A DNA stretch of 64,000 nucleotides from Raphanus sativus. Its lineage: Eukaryota; Streptophyta; Magnoliopsida; Brassicales; Brassicaceae. The DNA lies in assembly GCF_000801105.2 (NCBI RefSeq), contig NC_079512.1, positions 38,705,848-38,769,847 on the forward strand, in the 5' to 3' direction. Under the pieces are notes generated by a model that was given only the letters and a program-made list of their open reading frames with translations, made no database searches and had not been told where the DNA came from. This document shows positions 47,598-59,363 of this stretch, one piece after another. How positions within the stretch are numbered: the stretch's first letter is position 1; every line of letters starts with the position of its first letter. The position numbers and the translations under genes were made by a program.

Positions 47598-48631
47598 TAA
47601 AACTGTCTCAAGGATGCTGGAGTGTCGATTAAGGAGATCGATGAGGTTCTTCTTGTTGGTGGAATGACACGTGTTCCCAAAGTGCAAGATATAGTCTCTG
47701 AGATCTTCGGAAAGAGCCCTTGCAAAAGTGTTAACCCCGATGAAGCAGTTGCCATGGGAGCTGCTATTCAAGGTGGTATATCCTCCGTGGTGATGTCAAA
47801 GAGTTGCTTCTTTTGGATGTGACTCCTCTCTCACTAGGTATTGAAACACTTGGAGGTATCTTCACTAGGTTGATCAACCGAAACACCACCATCCCAACAA
47901 AGAAGTCTCAGGTAAATGATCTCCTGGAGAAGATAATAGTTCGAGATTGTATCTTACATCATGTATAGATTGCTAATTTGTGGTTTGCTTGTTAGGTTTT
48001 CTCCACAGCTGCAGACAACCAAATGCAAGTGGGAATCAAAGTTCTTCAGGGAGAGCGTGAGATGGCGGCCGACAACAAAAGTCTAGGAGAGTTTGATCTC
48101 GTTGGGATCCCACCTGCGCCTAGAGGAATGCCACAGATCGAAGTTACGTTTGACATTGATGCAAATGGTATCGTGACTGTCTCAGCCAAAGACAAAGCAA
48201 CGAATAAAGAGCAACAGATTACGATCAGATCTTCAGGTGGTCTCTCAGACGATGAGATCAACAGAATGGTGAAAGAAGCTGAGCTCAACTCACACAAGGA
48301 TCAAGAGAGGAAGCAACTGATTGACCTTAGGAACACAGCTGATACCACGATCTACAGCGTTGAGAAGAGCTTGAGTGAGTACAGAGAGAAGATTCCTGCT
48401 GAGATTGCCTCTGAGATTGAAACTGCAGTGTCTGACCTCAGGACAGCAATAGCTGGTGAACAAATCGAGGACATAAAGGCTAAGCTTGAAGCTGCAAACA
48501 AGATTGGTGAACACATGTCCAAGGGATCCGGTTCGTCTGGAACCTCTGGTGGTGAAGGTGGCGAAGGTTCAAGCGGGACTGAGCAGACACCTGAAGCTGA
48601 ATTCGAAGAGGCGAGCGGTTCAAAGAAATGA
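47598..48631 (+). pseudogene. Mitochondrial HSC70 (mtHSC70-1-like), 5'-deleted and frameshifted
   Basis: Coding similarity starts abruptly inside the protein ([21 protein letters not shown]) directly after leader-like DNA, so the presequence and most of the ATPase domain are missing. The remaining part reads [20 protein letters not shown] and GAAIQGGI, then a 2-base gain near 47780 (ATA-TC-CTCCGTGG) breaks the frame before [18 protein letters not shown]. An intact GT-AG intron (47912-47995) separates it from [20 protein letters not shown], the substrate-binding domain and a Gly/Ser-rich tail ending EEASGSKK. The C-terminal frame from 47996 on is undamaged. The normal protein is the main mitochondrial chaperone of import and folding, so an intact copy must exist elsewhere. 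Corresponds to At4g37910. Confidence 0.85.
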
Positions 48632-49246
48632 GATAGCAAACCGGTTCATACGGTTTGTTTCCAAATAAGTTGACTTTGCATTCATCATGCCTCACAGATT
48701 TGATTAGTTTTGTGTATTTTCAACCAGTCTTTTGGAGAGTTTGTTCTTGATATATCTGATACTCGATTCATTATTTCAGATGTAGTTCTTGGCTACTTTC
48801 TTTGGTTTCTGGTTGTTATCATCTTAACCGGTTAGCCGGATTGGATAAGGTGTTATTATCAATTTAATCAATTATCGGTTTATTATCAAAGCATTTTGAA
48901 AGAGTTTTAATTATTGGAGCCGGTCCGTTAGTGTGGCATACATTTAACTCTCGGCTCATTCATACTAAATCAACTTGAAATGTCTAAAACCAAGAGGAAT
49001 AGTTACAAACTGAACAACGAAAGCTTTTAGACTATTGGAAACAGATTTAAGCTAATTTTGGAAATGTAAGGAATTTCTATATTTAGAAAGTTTGAACAAA
49101 CACAAACACGTTCTTATGGTGGGGGGAATGTCCGAATTATCTAAACCATCCCTGATGATTTTTGTACATGAAAACCTTAAACGAAACAGAACACAGCAGC
49201 AATACATTCCAACACCGGTCAGAACTTTCAGTTCCAAATCTTCCGG
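48632..49246. other. Spacer between the HSC70 pseudogene and the RMD5-like gene
   Basis: 615 bp, tail-to-tail 3' flanks. No coding sequence. From memory, Arabidopsis has two further genes here (At4g37890, At4g37900); neither is seen. Confidence 0.45.
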
Positions 49247-50079
49247 TCAGAAGTGTAACTGCTTGCACCTTGTGGAGTCTACATCGGTCGGGCAATAAGG
49301 ACACTTGAAAGAAGTCTTAGCGCCATTCTTGGACATTCTGGTGATAGTCTGCTTGCAAAGCACGTGGCCACAAGACATCATCATCGGAGGATTATCTTCA
49401 CTCGACTGTTCCTTGGAGACGGGACATACAAACACCGAATGAAACTGAAACTCCCCGGGCAGTTCCACGGCCACGGGAAGCTGCTCCATAGTCTGCCAAT
49501 CGAGCTTCTTGTTCGCTATCACGTTCATGTATTTCAACAGTACAGGTAAAGCCTGCGTACCGGCCGTTACCGTCACACTCAGCGGACTCTCAGACGATTC
49601 ACCGAGTAGGTTGCAGTACTGCCGCGTCAGCTCTCTCACCGCGTTGTCCCACATAACGGGAGAGAGAAACTCCGAGTACGGTGACTGCTCGAGGTTCTTG
49701 TCCCATAAGAGAGAACAAACGAGCTTCTGAATCTCGGATAGGCAGCTATCCGCGTACACTGCGAGATGTCTCCTCGCGTAGCTGAGAGCCTCTTGTGAGT
49801 TTTGGCCTTGAGATATTTTCAAAAACTGTAAGCTGTGAAGCTTCATCTCGAGATCAGACCTCGCTTGCTTCAGCTTCTCAGAGTTAGCCGCCGCCCAGTT
49901 AAGAGCCGGTTCAAGATCTCTCCCCTTCATAGCCTCTAGTATCATAAACATCTCCACGAAAGACTGCCTTGTAGTACACTCAGATTCACCAGTCTCGGCG
50001 ACGAAACAGTCGCCGATCTCAAACATCCCCTGACGGTAGAAGAAGTTAGCGATGATCTGGTTCACGAGATGAGTATCGA
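49247..50079 (-). CDS. RMD5-like CTLH/CRA/RING E3 ligase subunit, 5' end in gap
   Basis: The visible 277 codons are a single open frame whose N-terminus is lost in the 100-N gap (the frame stays open to 50079, reading DTHLVNQIIANFFYRQG). Missing upstream would be the LisH motif. The CTLH region (residues near TRQSFVEMFMILEAMKGRDL) and CRA region (LKISQGQNSQEALSYARRHL) are present, followed by the C-terminal GID-type RING, with CPVSKEQ, MMMSCGHVLCKQTI and FKCPYCPTD. These proteins are the RING half of the CTLH/GID ubiquitin ligase. It matches At4g37880. With an expected length near 390 residues, about 320 bp are missing, more than the nominal 100-bp gap. Confidence 0.87.
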
Positions 50080-50179
50080 NNNNNNNNNNNNNNNNNNNNN
50101 NNNNNNNNNNNNNNNNNNNNNNNNNNNNNNNNNNNNNNNNNNNNNNNNNNNNNNNNNNNNNNNNNNNNNNNNNNNNNNN
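50080..50179. other. Assembly gap, 100 N
   Basis: Exactly 100 N. It interrupts the 5' end of the RMD5-like gene and separates it from the SPT2 gene. Confidence 0.95.
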
Positions 50180-50369
50180 AAACTTGAAAATGACCTCTAA
50201 CCAGCTGCTAATTGATTACTTCAAATTTGAATATCTGATGCCTTTTATTAATAGAGAAAGAAGAAACGTACTATGACTTGTACCTAATATCGCATTAGCA
50301 ATCATATTAACAAGAAACTAAAAGTGATGATGTATCACCGATAATAACACCCTGTAAACAACAAATGAT

Positions 50370-51777
50370 TTAATGGTTCATCTTCTGTCTCTTCTCCTTT
50401 CTCATGAGTCTTTCTCGCTTTTCATCTTCTTCTATCAACCGTAGTTGTTCCGCGTCTTCTTTCTTCGCAAGTTTCTCACTGTTATCAAACAAACAAACAA
50501 ACATGAACTTTGGTTTCCCGTGGAAATATTCAAAAACATCTTAACCATTGCTGGTAATGTAAATATGTACGTACCTTCGTTTCTCTTCTTTGATGATATC
50601 TTCTAAGGTAGCTTCCATGCATCTGTCATCATAATCATCTAAATCACGCCTGGCAAAACGATCAGTCTTGCACATCTCTCTAATCATTCTCAACGCCTCT
50701 TCATCTTCTTCTGACAGCTTCTTCTTCAGTTGATGAGCTTGCTTCAATGGTGGTTTGCTAACCTCCCGTTGTTTGGAAGGAGGCAATGCTTGTTTTCTTG
50801 GAACCACTTGAGAAGATCGTTTGGTTTCGTTGGAAACTTTCCTCTGTTCTTTGGGATCAGATGTCAATGGCTTTGATGAGGAACTTGGCTTCTGAGTTAG
50901 CTTCTTGCTATGGTCCATTGGTACAGATATTCTTGCAGGAGCTGCTGGCCTCTGAGGACGTAATTTGGAACCAAGCTTTGTTTGTGGTTGACCTTTAGTA
51001 GATGAACGTGGTCTTGATGAATGGCTTCCTCTGGAACTGGCTCTAGAGTTGGGAACAAGAGAAGAAGGTGGTTCCTTAATGGAAACAGGAAGCTCGGCAT
51101 CATCAGAGAAAAGGAAAGAGTAGTCTCTTGATTCTTTAAGTTGCTTAGCTTTTCTTTTCAACTGTTGCAAGAAAAAAAAGGCATATTAATATTAGCAAAA
51201 GTTAACCTCACTCATTTAAGCAAAACATCAAAATCAATGATTGCGTTTGGAATTTTTTTACCTCATTAGCTTCTGAGACACTCGTTGGACTAGGAGTACT
51301 CTTGTTCTGCACGCATTACAAGAAAAGCAATTTCATCAGCATCAACAACAAGAGCTTGTATGAAACAGAAACGGTTGGGATGAGATTTTTACAATTTGGA
51401 TCGAGTCGAGCGCTTTAGCGGCAAGAAGCTCGTCTTTTAAAAGTGGTTTGCTTTCTTGTAATACTCTTGAAGCAATACCAGGCTGAGAAGGACCAAAGAA
51501 GCTACCAAACCTAATAAGAAGAAGAAAGAAAACAGAGTTATTTAATATTCTTGCTTAATTATATAAAACACAAAGCAGCATTAAATGAAGAAATTAATAT
51601 CACTTACTCGTGTAGTTTTTGTCTTTTGCTTGGCATTGAGTCTTCTTCTGAGGTTGGAGCAAGAAGATCGTTTCCGTTTTGAGTCTTGTTCCTGATGGAT
51701 TCCTTAATACGTTGACGAAATTCAAGAAACTCTGCTTCAGAACGTCGCTTCAGTTCTGTAAGATAGTTTGATGACAT
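50370..51777 (-). CDS. SPT2 chromatin protein
   Basis: Five coding exons on the minus strand (51777-51608, 51510-51393, 51306-51262, 51161-50575, 50478-50370) give 342 residues. The start MSSNYLTELKRRSEAEFLEF is followed by a long, basic, Ser/Pro-rich disordered middle (SRASSRGSHSSRPRSS) and the C-terminal SPT2 domain: EEDEEALRMIREMCKTDRFA, YDDRCMEATLEDIIKEEKRR and a Lys/Glu helix ending KRQKMNH. SPT2 proteins bind histones H3-H4 and DNA and act in transcription-coupled chromatin upkeep. A splice acceptor 11 bases before the ATG (51789) implies a 5' UTR intron whose donor is near 52073. Corresponds to At4g37860. Confidence 0.9.
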
Positions 51778-52711
51778 AGTGATTTGCCCTGCAAGGTAGA
51801 AACCAAGTAAACAAAAGAGAAGAGAATTAGGGTTTCTGCCTCTCAAAGCAGGCGGCAATCAACTAGACAAAAACGACATTATAACGCATGAGGCGGCTCC
51901 AGTACCAATTCACAAACTAATCTTAGGGTTTAAAGTTTCTACCAGATACAATAACGTAATTAACTAGGACAAGTTTCAATTAGGTTTGATCACTGGAAAC
52001 GAAAGACACTTTGCAACAAGAAATTATTAGCAATGTTGATATTACTATAACTTAAAAGAGAAACTTACTTTGAATCCACACGAAGGATCGATACTGCTTG
52101 GTCTCAGAGGAAAATAGACGAAGCTTGCGATTTAGTTGAGAGACTCAAAGAGAGCGAGAGAGAGGATATGAAGAAATACAAATATATTATTGTGAAGTTT
52201 TTATAGGCGAAAGGATTTGGGTTTTCGAATTTCCTTTCTACTGTTTTCAGTTTCCTTTTCTTTTCCTTTTGAGTTAGAAAACACTAATATAATTTTTATT
52301 TCTTCAGATATTATCTACCTTTTTTCTAAGAGTATTTTTTTAATCAACCTGAACCTGGTTAAAATTTTATTTTAAAGAATATATATTATGTTATGATTAA
52401 TGTATAAAGATATGAAATTACGTAATGGCCATATAAAAATGACTATTTCATTAATGAATTATGTATTTGTCCAATGGACCAGACAATATTATGATTAGCC
52501 CACTTCTGCAATATAAACTCTTCTTAAATTATTTTAACGAAAATAAATGAAAAAAGATGAAATCATAAGGTCATATTTCATATATCAACCACGTTTGGAA
52601 GTTCTCGAGACCACTTCATATCAAGTACTCTCTCAACAAACACACACACAGAGTCCTTTATTCTTGATAATATATCTTTTGTTTTTTTTGGTTTCGACAA
52701 CATCACATCTC
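51778..52711. other. SPT2 leader and promoter, PCK1 3' flank
   Basis: Contains the SPT2 5' UTR intron (about 51789-52073), its leader exon (AGAG-rich on this strand near 52150) and AT-rich DNA running to the PCK1 stop codon at 52712. No further gene. Confidence 0.5.
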
Positions 52712-55700
52712 TTAAAAGATAGGACCAGCAGCGAGAATCTCCTCCGTGAGCTTACCATCCACACCAATCTTGTGGCTAGCAAACGTCTCAAAGTTCTTCT
52801 TGAACAAACCTCCCAGCTTCAACAGAGTCTCCTTATGTGCTTTCTTATCAGACCACTGCATTTTTTTCAAGAGTTCATCAGTTATCAATAATTCAAAAAG
52901 AGTTTTGATAGTTTTTTTTTCTTTTTCTAGAGAAACTAACCGAGTTGACAGGATCCAAGATCTCAGATGGTATCCCTTCGATCTCAGTTGGGATTTCAAA
53001 CCCAAAGATATCGGTTTTCTTGTAGTTGGCCTTCAAAAGGCTACCTGAATGGATTGCATCAATGATCTTCCTAGTATATGCCAGCTTGATCCTGTTTCCA
53101 ACACCATAGCTGCCACCAGACCAGCCAGTGTTAACGAGCCATCCGGTAGCACCTTGTGACTTCATCTTTTCGGCTAGCATAGCTGCATACTTTGTAGGAT
53201 GCAGCATTATGAACGCTGCACCAAAGCATGCTGAGAATGTTGCTGTTGGCTCCTTGATCCCATCCTCTGTCCCAGCAACCTAATGTACATATTCTCACAT
53301 TGTTTGGTTAAGCTCTTAAAGGTCATGGAAACTGATCACCAACATAAAAGAAATTCTTGGAACGTACCAGAGCAGTGTAACCACTGATGAAGTGGTACAT
53401 GGTCTGCGCCAGATTCAGCTTGCTCACAGGTGGGAGAACACCAAAGGCATCACAGGCCAGAAGTATCACGTTCTTGGGGTGTGGACCAACACAAGGTATT
53501 TTCGCATTTGGAATGAACTCAATCGGGTATGCAGCACGTGTGTTCTCTGCAAGACAAGAAGAATCAACGATGATCATTCGGTTGCTTAAGAGAAAATAAA
53601 GATTAAATTATTTTTACCTGTAACAGATTTATCAGAATAGTCCACTTCTCTAGTGTGCTCATCAAACACAACATTTTCTAAAACTGCATACAAGATCAAA
53701 ACTCTATTGTTATCTCACAGTTTTGTAATAACAATTCAAATATAGATTGTGTGTTCTTTTTACCTGTTCCAAATTTGATGGCGTTCCAGATATCAGGCTC
53801 CTTCTCCCTCGAAAGATCAACGCACTTAGCATAGCATCCTCCCTCAATGTTCGAGACACCAGTCTCAGTCCAACAATGCTCATCATCTCCAATCAGATAC
53901 CTATTGTGATCAGTAGACAGTGTCGTCTTCCCGGTCCCTGAAAAAACCAACATTCATAGAAAAAAAAAAAACTTCAGTCTCAATCCACACAGCTCATTAC
54001 AGCACAAAAGGCAATCAGTTGTTCTTATTTTGTTGTCCCTTCACCATCACCAAATCATGGTGACGACACTACCAGTATACCTGACAGTCCAAAGAAGAGA
54101 GCAACATCTCCATCTTTCCCCATATTGCAACCAGAGTGAAGGGAGAGGATCCTACGCTTAGGCATAAGGTAATGCATCACACTGAAAAGACCCTTCTTCA
54201 TCTCACCCGCATACTGAGTCCCCAGTATAACCATCTCCCTCCTACTGAGATTTAAGTCCACGCTAGTGGAGGAAGTCATGTAGTGAGTGTAACGGTTACA
54301 CGGAAACTGTCCAGCATTGTATATAGTGAAGTCCGGAGTACCGAAGCTCTCAAGCTCCTCTGGAGTTGGTCGGATACACCTGCCACCCCTCACCAATTAT
54401 CCATTTTGTTGTGTATTCATTCATTCACTCAACGCCAGGCTCAAGAGGGTACAACATTGTTGTTCATAAACATTAAAAAGGAAAAGGTTTTTAAGTCTTA
54501 CATGTTGTGCATAAAGAGTGAATGGTAAGCTCTAGCTGAGACGATCCTGACTTTGATTCTGTTCTCCGGATCCCAGTTCAAGAACTGATCATTCACAAAC
54601 ACCTAACAACCCCCAAACCGTAACAACACGTTTATTAACTAAGATCAAAACTCTAAAGATCACAAGAGGTTGATTCAAAGTTTATACCTTTTCCAAGGAG
54701 TTCAAGTAATCAACAGCTCTTTCTCTGTTCACCATGAAGGTATGTTCATCCATCTCGATATTCGGCGAACCCCTAAAATCAAAATTTCAAAAAAGATCAA
54801 ATCTTTGATGATTTCCATCTGAAACGGAGTTATGAAAACAGAGGATAAACAGAGTAAAACAGAGGAAAAACAGAGTTGCGAAAACAGAGGATACTCACTT
54901 TCCCCACCAAAGCTCGCCCTCTGTCGTGGCATCTCTAACGACACGCTTATCCCTGGGAGCACGACCAGTCTTGGCCCCCGAGAGCGTCGCCAAAGCTCCA
55001 TTGGAAGTGATGAACGAACCTTTCTCGTACTTGATAGCCTGCTCGTAGAGCTCTGCAGGAGAAAGGTTGTAGAGGACGTGGGTGAATTTCAAGGAGCTGT
55101 CACTGACGGCGCCTAAGTCCGGAGTGAAGATGGAGTGATGCTGGCCGTGAGCGTACGGAGTAGTGGAACCGTCGGCCTTCTTCTCCGCCGGGTCTCCTCT
55201 CACCACTTTGGGTCCTGACTCTCTCGTCAACGACGCTAATGATGCACTGTGTCACACATCAAAAATTAAAATTTATTTTCCACGTGTCATTTTATACCAC
55301 GTGTCATGTACTTAAATATTTCATCTAGTAATAACAGTCGCTATGGCGCATTAAATTCTCTCTGAATAATCCTTACAACAAAATAAATAATATATTGAGC
55401 AAAAACGTAAATTATAAATTATATCAAACTAAAAGACAATTCTAAAAAAAAAACTCCTGATTTTGTTATTTTTATAAGAAAACGATCGACACGAAAACGC
55501 AATATTTTGCTTAATTCGATATAAAATATTTTAAATCTAACAAAACTTAGTTATAAAAATCTGTAACGTCTAAATCATCTAGTATGTTAATAAAGTTATA
55601 ATGGACCTGATAGACTGGAGTTGAATCTTCTGGCGCTCCTCCTCCGATGCGAAAGCGGCAGCGCCGCTTTGGTTAATAGGCGTTGTGGGAGCAGAACGCT

Positions 55701-55872
55701 TCTTCTGTAACGAGTGAAGCTCATCGATCGTCGTCGCCTTCACCGTCGGACCACTGTCATCGTGGCATATTTCGCTACCCCTCTTAGCTCCCGTTGTTAT
55801 CTTCGGCATCGCTGGTCCTTTCGGGAAGCTGAATCCTCCGTCACCGTTAGCATTTCCGTTACCTGCCGACAT
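52712..55872 (-). CDS. PCK1: Phosphoenolpyruvate carboxykinase (ATP)
   Basis: Ten coding exons on the minus strand (55872-55607, 55246-54899, 54772-54688, 54602-54502, 54379-54081, 53937-53764, 53683-53618, 53546-53368, 53279-52941, 52855-52712) give 666 residues. A plant-specific Ser/Thr-rich N-terminal extension ([20 protein letters not shown]) carries likely phosphorylation sites. The catalytic core has [15 protein letters not shown], the P-loop [13 protein letters not shown] (about residue 366, split by an intron), the metal motif LIGDDEHCW and the PEPCK signature in the [20 protein letters not shown] region. The enzyme converts oxaloacetate to PEP in gluconeogenesis from seed oil and in nitrogen metabolism. 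An acceptor 16 bases before the ATG indicates a 5' UTR intron (about 55888-55951). Corresponds to At4g37870. Confidence 0.95.
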
Positions 55873-56310
55873 CTTTTTCCGTTTCCTGTAACCATACACA
55901 AAAACTTATTAACTCCTAAGTCTTAACGTTACACTGTAATGAAAAATCACCCTGGACGTTGATTATTATTACCGGAGGAAGGAAGAGAGATCACGAACGA
56001 GAAGACTTGAGAAAGATAAAAGAGATTAATGATGATCGGAGGAGAAGATCATTTGATGTGTATGGAAGAGATGAAATGATGCGAAGGGAAGAGAGGCCCA
56101 AAGTGGGCTTTTTAAAGGTTAAATTTTTTAAACCATGGTTAATATTTAACCTTGATCAATGGTTAAGAGAGTTAACTATAGTTAAGATCTATCCTACCTA
56201 GGAGGAGCCCATTTTTAATATTTTTTTTTCTCTTCTTAACATTATAGCCGCTGGTCTGATAAAGATGACTAGACCATTTATTACGGGCCCCACTACGTGA
56301 TAATGTAATA
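55873..56310. other. PCK1 leader exon and promoter
   Basis: The 5' UTR intron and a CT-rich (on the gene strand) leader lie at 55888-56100. Upstream DNA contains GGGCCC and several TTAACC/GGTTAA repeats near 56118-56170. No other gene. Confidence 0.45.
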
Positions 56311-57130
56311 TTTTTTTTTCCATCTATAGAGTTGATTAACAAACGGGACAAGCCTAAACTGGGACAAGCCCATAACCAAAACATACAAGCCTAAACTAGA
56401 CAAACTGAAAAACTAATTGGACCTAAACAGAAACCCATTAACAAAAAAAATGGCTCCATTCTTCCACACGTTTGAGAACGATGCTCAAACTGTCCACGTA
56501 TCTGCCTCCAACACTCCACAGTACACGCGTCCTTCTATCTTCACATCGAAACCAAAGATGTCGGTGAAGGTTTCCGATCGCCGGTTCCCGTCTTCCAACC
56601 AGATCCAAATCAGAGACTCTGCTCTGTCATCAGTGCCGATGAGAACCCACCTCCAACAACAGTATCGAAAGTATAGAATTCCCTCAGCTCGCAAACTTCT
56701 GGTTAAAGACCGCCATTAAAAGAACGACGCGTCACCGGAGCACTCGATTGGCATGCGTCCATCACGCATCCAACTTCATCACCGCCACACCTTCCAGCGA
56801 AGAGCTTCACCGATTGAACTCGATAGCTCTTTCTGGATATGATTTTTCAAAGACGCCAAGGAACCACCGAAAACCGGCCGCCAGCACTAAAGAGAAAGCG
56901 ATGACGTCAGAAACAAAGTCAGACGATCACCATAGATAAGCGCGTCGCCAGAGTCAAGAGTCAGACAAAACCGAGCCGCTATAGTACTAAGCTAGAAAAG
57001 AAAACTAGGAAAGGCAAAACGGAGAACCTAGCCGACGGTGGCTACGGTAATCCACCCATCGGCCGATGACAGAAATCGCGACGGCGCTTTCTTCTAGAGA
57101 GAGGTCGGAGTTTTCTCGTCTAGAGAGAGT
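56311..57130 (-). mobile_element. Second Sadhu-like retroposon, inverted
   Basis: On the minus strand it begins with CTCTCTCTAGACGAG and TCGGCCGATGGGTGG...AGCCACCGTCGG, closely like the start of the 35-kb element (CGGCCGACGGGTGGG...AGCCACCGTCGG), and ends TTTGTTAATCAACTCTATAG-ATGG plus nine A, like that element's end. The middle is GC-rich and only loosely similar. No reading frame spans it. Target-site duplications could not be identified, so it may be older or cut at one end. Confidence 0.55.
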
Positions 57131-59087
57131 ATACCACAACCAAGAAAAAATAGTTTTGATAGTTTTCTGATGAAAAAAAAGTATTTATAAACTTTTTGTT
57201 TGAAAATTTTTGATTGCTCTCCTACGTTTGAATTCCACGTACTGTAGTTGGTATGAAATTCAACTTTAGTTCGGGAATCAACAATAAGATTTGACTTTGC
57301 TAACAATAATTAAACCATAATATATAAAAGGTATTTATCTAAAATAGTTTTGATGGGAAATAAATCCTTAAGAAACCAATGTTAACGTGTAATAAGCAAG
57401 CAACTTGGTTTTTATTCAGCTTGTTTTAGAAAAAGAATCGAAAGAAAAAATCTGTGAGTTGCAACCCATGCCATGATTTTACTTGAAAGTTTGATTCGTT
57501 ATACAATAATTTTTGCAAGTGTCATTTTTATCAAGTTGTTTTCAGACTTAAAATTTTATTTTTCGAATAGAACTTTAAAAATTTATCACAATGATGATAT
57601 CACTTATAAAGACATTATTTTAGTTATTTTTATCATGGCTTTTGTTTTATTTTAGTTGTTATGTAGTCTTATTATATAGGTGTATATGGTTTTCTGAGAT
57701 CGTAAGTGTGTTATAATTATCAAATGAACACATCCGTTTTGTGCTCGTTACTATGATACTTTGCCAATCTGATCAATATGTGGAAGGTGTATGTAACTTT
57801 AACTGACTTTGAGGGAAGACAGATCACAGGCAACTTGATGTTGGGCAATACCAGAAATAAAAGAAAACTAACTCTTTGTTGAATTTTAATGTTGCTATTT
57901 AAGTAAAACGACTATTCAATAGTGAAATCGTTTTCACGATTTTAAGAGGATTTGTGTCTTAATTTTTTCAAAAGAGAACTAATACTGTTCCCAAATAGTT
58001 TCGATTTTTTATTTAATGTTCAAAAAAGTATTTATATTTCGACTTGTCGTATTTTATCTATACCGATAAAGTAAAACAGATAAATTCGCTTGGTCGTTTT
58101 AGCAGAATATCAAAACGATTATATTTTAGGAGTGGGCACGCATCTCAAAGCAAGCGGATTCGTAGGAAGACACGCAAGGCTGAAAACACGTATATACATA
58201 CGAACACTGATTTATAATTAGATTCGTACTGTAGTTCGATATGTATCAGGAACATACAAGTACAAGGTTACGTTATGATTGTTAATCTACAATTTACAAG
58301 TACCTTCATCACGTGTCGTTTTGGTATTTGATGTTTATGTCAAATCACTTGATTATGTCAATTATCAGTAATGATAAAGTCTAGCTTTCTGAGCCCAAAA
58401 AGGAGAGGAGAATAATGTTTTCAGAGACGTAGCAATTAGCAAATTGCATGCAAGCATGGACGCAGGGTAATGAGTACAAGATAATAAACAGACTGTAACC
58501 ATTTTCAAAAAGCTGGGGCCAAGAATCTACCCTTCGGATTTTAAAAAACAAACAAATAAAAGACTTTTAACAAATAAAAGTCTTGTGATGGCTAAATTGG
58601 TATTAATTGTGAAATGAAAAAGGTGTATGTAATTGTCATAAAGTAGGCGCTACGTAATATCACTATTGAACACGGGGTTCGCATTTTGATGACAGATATA
58701 TATGTCTATAAAAACTTATCTTTAGCTATAAGAGAATATGCATAAATCTCCAGTAAGATACAAATGTATGTTTATAAACTTTTAGTTACCACAAATGTCT
58801 ATAGGGTTAAGACTTAAGAGATTGAAAGGTATAAGGAGATGAAAGTCTTTGGTTGGCACACATGTTAACGTGATGGAGAGAGCTCACAATTCACAACTAA
58901 CGCGAGAGAGTCCCATGAAAATTTCATGAGTTTTTTTTGGGTTGTCGGTCTGATAGATGCTCACATCAATGACTAAATTCAAAAAAAGAAAAGCAGAAGT
59001 TATTGTTAATTTGAATATTAATTCAATGCTGAATATATTGAGAAAGCTATATATATAGTACATATTTTGTCAATTTTTAAAATAGTA
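57131..59087. other. Gene-free intergenic DNA
   Basis: AT-rich. A 60-codon hydrophobic frame at 57473-57655 is dominated by Ile/Phe and is probably chance. A local repeat AACAAATAAAAG / CTTTTA near 58548-58580 could form a hairpin. Nothing else was found. Confidence 0.4.
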
Positions 59088-59363
59088 CTCTCTCCATTTA
59101 AAAAAGATACATGTTATAGAAAAAAAAATTGTACTAAAAAAAATATTCTTTTATATTTTCAATGTAATTTTTGTCAAATAATAATGAAAAATTATGAAAT
59201 TTAAAAATATTAATTATTTTTTTGTAAAGTTTTATGTACATTATTTTGTAAAAATATAGAAAATATAAAATTACATAAACATATTTATTTATAGTTAAAT
59301 TTTAATATATTTTATTAAAAGTCTGAAAATTCTAAAATATATATCATTTTGAAACGGAAGAAA
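59088..59363. mobile_element. Stowaway-like MITE, decayed
   Basis: The left end CTCTCTCCATTTAAAAAAGA and the right end (inverted TTTCTTCCGTTTCAAAATGA) match those of the MITE at 31701-31963, with similar length (276 bp). TA is present on the left only. Confidence 0.65.

Noticed and set aside
47996..48631. Intact gene for a short HSC70 C-terminal protein
   Set aside because: Although open, it is exon 2 of a gene whose upstream part is deleted and frameshifted; no own start context or presequence is visible.
57473..57655. 60-codon hydrophobic reading frame
   Set aside because: Ile/Phe/Lys-rich translation of AT-rich DNA with no leader, neighbour or motif support.
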